Of a stretch of 6,699 bases of DNA, positions 1 to 5,239 are shown piece after piece. The notes under the pieces were generated by a model. The model was not told where the DNA came from and searched no databases. It saw nothing but the letters and a program-made list of their open reading frames with translations. Position 1 is the first letter of the stretch, and every line of letters starts with the position of its first letter. The position numbers were made by a program, and so were the translations under genes. The DNA comes from Pseudomonadota bacterium (lineage in GTDB: Bacteria > Pseudomonadota > Gammaproteobacteria > Acidiferrobacterales > Acidiferrobacteraceae): assembly GCA_021797365.1 (NCBI GenBank), contig JAJZZU010000147.1, forward strand, positions 1 through 6,699. The letters are read 5' to 3'.

Positions 1-2
1 AG

Positions 3-119
3 CGTAAATATGTAAAAGGAGCGCATTCTGATAGTGTTCGTCACATACCGCCGCGTGAGGGCTGCTCTCTCTCTCGCCAGTTGCGAGAGGATCTGAGCCG
101 AATTGCTGATGGGGATTAA
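3..119 (+). CDS. possible C-terminal tail of an upstream gene (partial)
   Basis: One forward frame is open from the window edge to a TAA at 117-119 and gives 38 residues ending in SRQLREDLSRIADGD. The tail is charged and could form an amphipathic helix, as the end of a real protein often does. The other two forward frames close within the first 15 bases. No start is visible and the piece is too short to assign to a family. It could equally be untranslated sequence that happens to lack stops. If real, it would be a co-directional gene about 137 bases ahead of the exporter operon. Confidence 0.3.
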   Translation, partial: RKYVKGAHSDSVRHIPPREGCSLSRQLREDLSRIADGD

Positions 120-181
120 GCTGGAGTCTGAACAGGATCTGTGACGGGCAGCCGCTGGGTTTCTAACGGCCGGAGCGCCTC

Positions 182-187
182 GATAAT
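182..187 (+). promoter_or_regulatory. possible -10 box (GATAAT) of the exporter operon
   Basis: GATAAT is a five-of-six match to the sigma-70 -10 hexamer and lies in the leader before the first exporter gene. About 17 bases upstream the sequence is GTTTCT (159-164), a poor -35 box. The rest of 120-243 shows no stronger promoter, operator or riboswitch that I can recognise. This is a weak guess from position and one hexamer. Confidence 0.2.
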
Positions 188-243
188 TAGTTCCCTGTGC
201 GGGGAGAGTTGCGCGGCTGCTGACAGGAGCCCATGAGGCGTAC

Positions 244-250
244 GGGGAGG
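244..250 (+). promoter_or_regulatory. ribosome binding site deciding the ATPase start
   Basis: GGGGAGG lies 6 bases before ATG 257. A competing in-frame ATG at 233 has AGGAG (225-229) only 3 bases ahead, which is too close. The protein beginning at 257 (MIEVTDL) also starts where ABC ATPases of this kind usually do. Confidence 0.6.
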
Positions 251-256
251 CAGTGG

Positions 257-1273
257 ATGATCGAGGTAACGGATCTGGTCCGTGTGTATCGGGTGCCGAA
301 CAAGGCTCCAGGTCTTGCGGGTGCCATGGGCCACGTCGTGCGCCCGCGATGGCGCGACATCGTGGCCCTGCATGGCGTCAGTCTACGGGTGGAGGCTGGG
401 GAGCGCATCGCATTCGTGGGCCCCAATGGTGCTGGCAAATCGACGACTCTGAAAATTCTGACCGGTGTGTTGACTCCGACGTCTGGAAGCGTGCACGTGG
501 ACGGCCTCGTTCCCTGGCGCGACCGGATCGAGAACAATCGTCAGATAGGGGCGATATTTGGCCACCGCACGCAGCTCTGGTGGGACCTTCCGGTCATCGA
601 GTCTCTGGAGACGATTCGTCGGCTGTACGGGGTCGACCGGGCGGCCTTCGAGCACACTATGGATCGTCTGGTCTCTGTCCTTGAGATCGGAGGTTTACTC
701 GAAAGACCAGCCCGTCAGCTCTCTCTTGGCGAGCGGATGCGCTGCGACCTCGCGGCAGCATTGTTGCACGAACCTCCCATCCTTTATCTGGACGAGCCCA
801 CCATTGGTCTCGACGTCGCCGTCAAAAACGACGTACGGCAGTTTCTTCGAAAACTGAGTAATGAGAGGTGCGTCACACTTATGATGGCCTCGCATGACAT
901 CGGTGATATCGACGAAATATGTGACCGCCTAGTCATGATGGAACGTGGGCGAATCGTCTATGACGGGAGCCTGGAGGCGGTGCGGGCGCGCTTTGGGCAC
1001 GAACATCTGATCGAGTTGGTGTTTTCCACGGCGGTGCCCGACGCCGTTCTCACCGCTCGTGGACTGCTGGCGTCGTACCCAAACGTCTCACTCGTCGCCG
1101 ATGGGGCCTATCGCCTGCAGATCCAGTTTGATAGCCGACTGGTGAGCTCAGCGCGTCTGATTCATGTGCTGCTGCCGGTGTTCCCCGTGAAAGATCTGCG
1201 GCTGGGTGGGCCAGACACTGAAGGCGTAATCCGAAGATTGTATAAGGGCGAGTTGAAGTACGAGGACGGCTGA
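257..1273 (+). CDS. ABC exporter ATP-binding protein (ABC-2 type, viologen-exporter-like family)
   Basis: This is the ATPase subunit that drives an inner-membrane exporter made with the two permeases downstream. From ATG 257 it has 338 residues. The nucleotide-binding domain covers about residues 1-240: Walker A GPNGAGKS at 55-62, Q-loop Gln106 within FGHRTQLWWDLP, signature LSLGE at 155-159, Walker B ILYLDE at 175-180, D-loop GLD at 184-186 and switch His213. All catalytic residues are intact. The stretch around the Q-loop is characteristic of ATPases paired with PF06182 permeases, the group that includes the Synechocystis methyl viologen exporter. About 95 further residues form the C-terminal extension usual in ABC-2 drug-type ATPases. 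The start could instead be ATG 233, adding 8 residues. The TGA is followed after 2 bases by the next gene, so the subunits are probably translationally coupled. The substrate cannot be read from the sequence. Confidence 0.93.
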   Translation: MIEVTDLVRVYRVPNKAPGLAGAMGHVVRPRWRDIVALHGVSLRVEAGERIAFVGPNGAGKSTTLKILTGVLTPTSGSVHVDGLVPWRDRIENNRQIGAIFGHRTQLWWDLPVIESLETIRRLYGVDRAAFEHTMDRLVSVLEIGGLLERPARQLSLGERMRCDLAAALLHEPPILYLDEPTIGLDVAVKNDVRQFLRKLSNERCVTLMMASHDIGDIDEICDRLVMMERGRIVYDGSLEAVRARFGHEHLIELVFSTAVPDAVLTARGLLASYPNVSLVADGAYRLQIQFDSRLVSSARLIHVLLPVFPVKDLRLGGPDTEGVIRRLYKGELKYEDG

Positions 1274-1275
1274 CT

Positions 1276-2073
1276 GTGTTGACAGCGAATATGGCATCGT
1301 ATGGGGCCCTGGTGCGCGCGGCATTCCTGGATGGAATGGCGCGCCGGCGAACGGCCCTGTTTGCCTTTCTCGGCAATCTCGCCTGGCTTGTCATTCCGTA
1401 TTCCATCTGGCGCGAAGCCTATTCGTCGGTCCATCGCGTCGGCGGTTTCGACTGGGGGCAGATGCGTACCTATCTGGTGTGGTCTTTCCTTATCAACGGG
1501 CTGCTGACGTTTCGGGTCGAGACCCAGCTCTTCAATCGGGTACGCACCGGCGAAATCCTGATGGAACTGATTCGGCCGATAGATCTCCAGAAGGGGCGTC
1601 TGGCGATGGTCGTGGGCGGCATTCTGGCCGATGGTCTCTTCAGTATCCCGTCCATGCTTGTGCTGGCGGGGATATTTCTGCGCCCGTTAGCGCCAGTGTC
1701 GGTCGAAGCCGGTGCGGCATTCGGTGTGAGTGTGGTGCTAGGGTTCGTGGTAAAGTTTTTGATCAGCTATCTCACGGCCGCAGTGTCGCTTTGGACGGAA
1801 AACATCGTGGGCCTTGTCTGGCTGCGCAACGCCGTTACGGATGTCTTGTCGGGCGCCGTGGTCCCGCTCGTATTGTTGCCGCCTGCGCTTGCCACGGTCG
1901 CTGCGTGGTCGCCATTTGAGGCGATCGTCTACATCCCGCTGTCCGTTTACCTGGGGCACGTAGCGCCTCTGTCGGCGCTTGCCGCGCAGGCCGCCTGGGT
2001 AGTGGTCTTGTGGTTGCTGGCGAGGGCCGTGTGGTCGGTCGGCCTAACGCGTCTCACGGTCCTTGGGGGTTAA
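1276..2073 (+). CDS. ABC-2 family permease, first subunit (PF06182/DUF990 type)
   Basis: This integral membrane subunit should form the transport path together with the permease encoded just downstream. It has 265 residues with six likely membrane segments near 26-46, 64-82, 109-136, 145-173, 190-212 and 232-253. Family-like motifs are RTGEILMELIRPID at 90-103, between segments 2 and 3, and LSGAVVPLVLLP at 191-202 followed by SPFEAIVYIPLSVYLG, which matches the usual SG..PL...P...PF...P pattern of PF06182 proteins. The start is a GTG 2 bases after the ATPase stop, with GAGGA (1262-1266) 9 bases ahead. TTG 1279 and ATG 1291 are in-frame alternatives, but ATG 1291 lacks a ribosome binding site. 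GC content is high, about 65% in a line I counted, as in its exporter neighbours. Confidence in the family is high; the transported compound is unknown. Confidence 0.9.
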   Translation: MLTANMASYGALVRAAFLDGMARRRTALFAFLGNLAWLVIPYSIWREAYSSVHRVGGFDWGQMRTYLVWSFLINGLLTFRVETQLFNRVRTGEILMELIRPIDLQKGRLAMVVGGILADGLFSIPSMLVLAGIFLRPLAPVSVEAGAAFGVSVVLGFVVKFLISYLTAAVSLWTENIVGLVWLRNAVTDVLSGAVVPLVLLPPALATVAAWSPFEAIVYIPLSVYLGHVAPLSALAAQAAWVVVLWLLARAVWSVGLTRLTVLGG

Positions 2074-2076
2074 CCT

Positions 2077-2883
2077 ATGAAGGACTGGAAGCGCTGGATC
2101 TCCTTGTATGTGAGGCTCATTTTCCTGCACATTCGCTCGCAGTTCGAGTTTCCGGGGGATTTTTGGATTGGGGTACTCGGTTCAGCGCTCAAGCAGGTCA
2201 CGGGGTTGATCTTCCTGGGGGCGCTTTTTGCGCACATCCCGGCCATTGCCGGATGGAGTCGGTGGCAGGTCGCGTTTCTGTTTGCCATGATTCTGATACC
2301 CCAAGGCATCGCCGATGTTGCTGCGGCGGGCCCCTGGACCCTACGGACGCTCGTAAGTCATGGGGCCTTTGATCGCGTCTTGCTAAGCCCGGCCCCACCC
2401 CTGCTTGTGGTGTTGACTAAAATATCAAACTTCCATCAAGGCGCGGCGACCGGCCTCCTGGGTGTCGCGCTCGTTATGGTCAGCAGCGCTCATCTTCATC
2501 TGGCTTGGGACGTCGCGCACGCTATGTATTTTGGCTGCGCGCTCATAAGCGGCACGGTCATAGTCTCTGCGGTGAATCTGGCCGCGAACAGCTATGTGTT
2601 CTGGGAGCCCACACCCACGAGCGCCGTGCCGTTCTTTGTCAATAACATCGCCGAGATCGCCAAGTTTCCGATGAGCGCCTATGGTAAAACCGTGCAGTTT
2701 GCCCTGACCTACATCGTGCCATTTGCGGCGGTCAGCTATTACCCTGGGCGGATTTTGCTCGGTAAGTCGCCGCTTAATTTGGGGGCCTTCGCCTATACGC
2801 TCTTCATGGCGTTGGCGACCAGTATCGTGGCCTATGGCATCTGGACGCGCGGTCTCCGTCGTTACCAAAGCACGGGGCACTGA
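2077..2883 (+). CDS. ABC-2 family permease, second subunit (PF06182/DUF990 type)
   Basis: This is the second membrane subunit of the exporter. PF06182 exporters usually carry two different permeases, as here. It has 268 residues with about six membrane segments near 31-55, 64-84, 123-140, 148-172, 205-222 and 236-255. The conserved loop GAFDRVLLSP at 96-105 and the C-terminal motif FPMSAYGKTVQFALTYIVPF, followed by YYPGRILLGK at 221-230, correspond to family positions of the form G.fDr.L..P and Pls.Y......tf.iP....yyP...LLG. The ATG follows the previous TAA by 3 bases, with GGGGGT (2065-2070) as ribosome binding site. The gene ends at TGA 2881-2883 with no terminator-like hairpin after it, so transcription may run on into the rtcB-like gene 30 bases downstream. 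Confidence 0.9.
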   Translation: MKDWKRWISLYVRLIFLHIRSQFEFPGDFWIGVLGSALKQVTGLIFLGALFAHIPAIAGWSRWQVAFLFAMILIPQGIADVAAAGPWTLRTLVSHGAFDRVLLSPAPPLLVVLTKISNFHQGAATGLLGVALVMVSSAHLHLAWDVAHAMYFGCALISGTVIVSAVNLAANSYVFWEPTPTSAVPFFVNNIAEIAKFPMSAYGKTVQFALTYIVPFAAVSYYPGRILLGKSPLNLGAFAYTLFMALATSIVAYGIWTRGLRRYQSTGH

Positions 2884-2899
2884 GAAAAAAGATCAGCTT

Positions 2900-2906
2900 A
2901 AAGGGG
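2900..2906 (+). promoter_or_regulatory. ribosome binding site supporting a TTG start
   Basis: AAAGGGG lies 7 bases before TTG 2914. The frame is closed by a TAA at 2899-2901 and has no ATG or GTG between there and codon 24, so TTG 2914 is the best start of the rtcB-like gene. Confidence 0.55.
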
Positions 2907-2913
2907 TACGCCA

Positions 2914-4284
2914 TTGACATACAGAAACATCAACGATGTGCGGTATGTGTCAGTCCGCTGCCGTAATGGAAAAGATATTGTCATGTTCACCCCTGAACTT
3001 ATTGCGCAATATTTGATTGACTCACCGCTCCTTCCTGAGCTGTTAGATATAGCCGCGTTGCCGTCTCTCGGTGCTACACTATATGTGTATCCAGATGCAT
3101 CCATGAAGACATTCGGATGGCCGTCTGGCTTGTTGGCCACGACAGTGGGAAGTGGAGGTTACATATATCCGGCTGCGATGCCAGATGCGTCTGACGCCTT
3201 TCTTGTGGCTGCCCTAGACGCACATATTGACAGTATTGACTCCCGCACTGCGAGGCAGATATTTTACGATCTTGAAGAGACTCTTAGGACGCCGCGTGTA
3301 TTACCTGGCGAGCACAAATTTGGGCTGCGGCGAGCGCGATCATCCACCAAACAGAAGCAGATCGAATTGGGCAACCTATCCTGGCTACCGGAGAAGGTGC
3401 AGAGGCAAGTTCTTGCTAGCTATGGTGTGGCGTATGGCCATTTTGTAGAATTACGCATAGTACGGAGCATAGTCAATAGCGACCCGAACCTCAGAAGAAC
3501 ACTGACAGAGGGCCAAATAGTCGCAATCGTACACATGGGGGCTGGTCCTATAGCGGACTATATTACGTTTGAGGTTGGCGAGAAAATGGTGGAAAGAAAT
3601 ATTGCCAAAGAGGATATACCGCGTGACATGATCCGCAAGGGCTATTATGGCGCGCCAAGGACATCTGACTTAGGGCGGGAGTATCTTTACGGGTATGAGC
3701 GCGGAGCATCGTACGCATTTCGCAACAGGCTACTTATATTGGACAAGATCGCCACTGTCGTAGGGAGATTCACAGAATGGCGAGAGAAACACCCCGCTAT
3801 ATTATCGCATAAAGTGCACTCAGGGATTGAGCGAGGGAGGGATCATGGAATTCCGATAATGCGGAGCTTCCGAGGCGTGCAAGCATTCTCAAATACCGAG
3901 GATGCGACCGCCCGCGAATATGGCTGGTATCTATTCGTAGCGGGCGGTCTTTTGAGTCCGAGTTATTTGGTTTCCGAGGGCGAGTATGGAAGCTTGTTTC
4001 TGAATCGTTGCTCTCACGGCATCCCGGCATGGGAGATGTTATCGCGTGGTGAGGACGGTTCGAGCGATACTGAAGGTATGGGAAACGGAGAAGTATTGAC
4101 GAATGCCGTTATCGAGCCAGGACAACGCCAAAGGGACTGCCGTAATGGCGATCTCGTAATGCAATATCTGGCGAACAGTCTGGCCGTAAATGTGGTGGCG
4201 AGCTTGTCACCATTTATGTCATTTCATTTTAATGGCGTTCGTACTGAGCCGGCTAACAGGCAGCACGAATCGGAGAATACCTGA
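2914..4284 (+). CDS. divergent RtcB-family protein (RNA ligase homologue, altered active site)
   Basis: RtcB joins RNA 2',3'-cyclic phosphate or 3'-phosphate ends to 5'-OH ends using GTP and Mn(II), with GMP carried on a histidine. This 456-residue protein follows the RtcB motif order from end to end by my eye alignment. PDASMKTFGWPSG at 60-72 stands for PDvHpGyGfPiGG. YIYPAAMPDASDAFLVAAL at 83-101 stands for visPGGVGyDinCGVrLl. YGHFVEL at 174-180 stands for GNHFiEi. VHMGAG at 206-211 stands for VHsGSRG. GREYLYGYERGASYAFRNR at 254-272 matches the central helix. SHKVHS at 298-303 stands for sHN.ak, AGGLLSPSY at 343-351 for PGSMGT.SY, and CSHGIPAWEMLSR at 366-378 for cHGAGR.mSR. The tail DLVMQYLANSLAVNVVASLSP matches the usual C-terminus. 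Metal-site positions are Asp91, Asp94 (Cys in RtcB), His176, His207 and His299; the guanylylated His corresponds to His368. The HRKGATRA loop (about 316-325) and the glycine motifs of the GTP pocket are not conserved. It could be a repurposed enzyme or a pseudoenzyme. TTG start; codon use is AT-richer than upstream genes; the next gene starts 20 bases later. Confidence 0.75.
   Translation: MTYRNINDVRYVSVRCRNGKDIVMFTPELIAQYLIDSPLLPELLDIAALPSLGATLYVYPDASMKTFGWPSGLLATTVGSGGYIYPAAMPDASDAFLVAALDAHIDSIDSRTARQIFYDLEETLRTPRVLPGEHKFGLRRARSSTKQKQIELGNLSWLPEKVQRQVLASYGVAYGHFVELRIVRSIVNSDPNLRRTLTEGQIVAIVHMGAGPIADYITFEVGEKMVERNIAKEDIPRDMIRKGYYGAPRTSDLGREYLYGYERGASYAFRNRLLILDKIATVVGRFTEWREKHPAILSHKVHSGIERGRDHGIPIMRSFRGVQAFSNTEDATAREYGWYLFVAGGLLSPSYLVSEGEYGSLFLNRCSHGIPAWEMLSRGEDGSSDTEGMGNGEVLTNAVIEPGQRQRDCRNGDLVMQYLANSLAVNVVASLSPFMSFHFNGVRTEPANRQHESENT
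3906..3953 (+). other. strong terminator-like hairpin inside the rtcB-like gene
   Basis: GACCGCCCGC (3906-3915) and GCGGGCGGTC (3940-3949) are perfect 10-bp inverted repeats. GAATA (3916-3920) and TATTC (3932-3936) continue the stem after a three-base bulge (GTA, 3937-3939), leaving an 11-base loop. TTTT follows at 3950-3953. It looks like an intrinsic terminator, but the T-run is short and the element lies in a well-supported coding frame around residues 331-347. It could attenuate the full transcript, slow ribosomes, or be a chance effect of coding sequence. Confidence 0.45.
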
Positions 4285-4291
4285 GCCTTTT

Positions 4292-4298
4292 GAGGTGA
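4292..4298 (+). promoter_or_regulatory. ribosome binding site of the unknown partner gene
   Basis: GAGGTGA lies 6 bases before ATG 4305 and only 7 bases past the stop of the rtcB-like gene. It is the best ribosome binding site in the AT-richer half of the operon and supports real translation of the downstream gene. Confidence 0.6.
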
Positions 4299-4304
4299 GA
4301 ACAT

Positions 4305-5096
4305 ATGGTCGGGCTATTCGCCAGACGCGACTGGAAGAGGTTGTTTGCCAATGAAGATGACTGTAATCTTCTCCTAGAGTCACGATCACATGTCGTATTT
4401 GACTATAATGATATGTTTTTCGGGGCAACATCTGAGGAGGTGAGTTTGTATGCGGATGGATTAGTATATATGAATAGGAGCTTTTATGGTGAAAGGCGTC
4501 CGTTCGGTGTCAAACGGCGAGACGGGGTAGTGGTTATCGAAAAGAGAGTCTATAAATCGGCATTGCTCCGCTTCAGGATTGGGTGTTTCTCGTTCCCGCG
4601 GGTGGGAAATTTGGAACGGAGGTTCCGCACGGCAACGCGCGTGTTTGGCGATAATGACGGATGGTTGGGGCGCCGGTCGTATCTGGATAACAACATAGAG
4701 AGGCGGGCTCTTATATCCCTGATGTCATACCATGTAATGAACTGGTTCATTCCGTTCAGAGCCTTCAATCGATATTTAGTATCGCTCTTTGGCGAACAGG
4801 ATGGGGAGCACATTTTCCGATCAATGTTTGTGTCACGCATTGGTAGTCACATTAGCTCATGTAGCAATGCGGACGATCGAATAGAGCATATAAGTAACCC
4901 ATATAGTAAAAAGAGGGGCGTGTTGGACAGGGTCTCGGAGATATGTGAGTGGATGACGGAGTGCGATGCAAAGGATTATCAAACATTGATGGCAATAATG
5001 CACATAGCGATGCTGGCCGCCACTGAAGAAGAGCTTAGGAGGATCGTGCAGTTGCGCATATTTTCCGACGACCGTGGCAAACGAGACGTCGAATGA
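4305..5096 (+). CDS. hypothetical protein, partner of the RtcB-like protein
   Basis: I do not recognise this 263-residue protein. It begins at ATG 4305 with a good ribosome binding site, 20 bases after the rtcB-like stop, so the two are probably co-expressed. Residues 1-115 look rich in strands and basic or aromatic residues (for example RSHVVFDYNDMFFG at 27-40 and RRDGVVVIEKRVYK at 71-84). Residues 130-250 look mainly helical, with an aromatic stretch MSYHVMNWFIPFRAFNRYLV at 140-159 and a charged C-terminal helix around TEEELRRIVQLRIF at 240-253. There is no signal peptide and no convincing membrane segment; 143-153 is hydrophobic but too short. No catalytic motif stands out. SHISSCSNADDRIEHISNPY at 181-200 is rich in polar residues that might form a site, but this is speculation. 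It is not archease, the usual RtcB cofactor, which is about 140 residues. Codon use, with many ATA and AGG, matches the rtcB-like gene and not the exporter. Confidence 0.7.
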   Translation: MVGLFARRDWKRLFANEDDCNLLLESRSHVVFDYNDMFFGATSEEVSLYADGLVYMNRSFYGERRPFGVKRRDGVVVIEKRVYKSALLRFRIGCFSFPRVGNLERRFRTATRVFGDNDGWLGRRSYLDNNIERRALISLMSYHVMNWFIPFRAFNRYLVSLFGEQDGEHIFRSMFVSRIGSHISSCSNADDRIEHISNPYSKKRGVLDRVSEICEWMTECDAKDYQTLMAIMHIAMLAATEEELRRIVQLRIFSDDRGKRDVE

Positions 5097-5170
5097 TTTG
5101 CGCGCCACGACGGTCTTTGTTCAAGCTAATCTTGGCAGCGAAGCAAGCAAGAACAAAGATAGATATTTTT
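5074..5170 (+). pseudogene. possible third gene of the operon, truncated by the IS
   Basis: A GTG at 5074 overlaps the end of the previous gene by 23 bases in another frame and opens about 32 codons, MANETSNDLRATTVFVQANL and onward to KDRYFWL, before the IS end at 5171. The frame then runs to a stop at 5296-5298 inside the element, antisense to the transposase, which is not meaningful coding. The short peptide looks protein-like, and overlapping starts are common in operons. There is no good ribosome binding site before 5074, and the stretch also holds an inverted repeat that would explain it without coding. I consider it a candidate only. Confidence 0.3.
5114..5159 (+). other. inverted repeat / hairpin between the operon and the IS
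   Basis: TCTTTGTTC (5114-5122) and GAACAAAGA (5151-5159) are perfect 9-bp inverted repeats. Inside the loop CTTGGC (5131-5136) can pair with GCAAG (5143-5147) with one bulged G, around an AGCGAA loop. TTTTT follows at 5166-5170 next to the IS end. It may be a weak terminator 18 bases past the stop of the 263-residue gene, or a structured RNA. The outer stem is GC-poor, and this stretch may also be coding (frame from 5074). Confidence 0.4.
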
Positions 5171-5192
5171 GGCTATATCCGGATCTCCCCAC
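5171..5192 (+). repeat. IS left terminal inverted repeat
   Basis: GGCTATATCCGGATCTCCCC plus AC matches the reverse complement of 6657-6678 at 18 of 22 positions. TTTT just outside also mirrors AAAA outside the right end, so the true tip could be a few bases further out. Confidence 0.75.
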
Positions 5193-5239
5193 CAATAAAA
5201 CCCGCAGATTCCCTAGCCTCATAGTGTTTTCCTCTGCCC

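Noticed and set aside
71..89. Hairpin CTCTCGC / GCGAGAG with a 5-base loop, considered as a terminator.
   Set aside because: The stem is only 7 bp, no T-run follows, and it lies within a possible coding tail. The nearby CT repeats make such pairing likely by chance.
233..256. Upstream ATG 233 as the ATPase start.
   Set aside because: Its Shine-Dalgarno is only 3 bases away, while ATG 257 has GGGGAGG at ideal spacing and gives the usual family N-terminus. It remains possible.
2425..2880. 151-codon minus-strand frame opposite the second permease.
   Set aside because: It is a shadow of a well-supported membrane protein gene; its translation is highly charged and has no family features.
3649..3656. 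GGCGCGCC palindrome as a possible protein-binding site.
   Set aside because: A single 8-base palindrome inside coding sequence is not evidence for a site.
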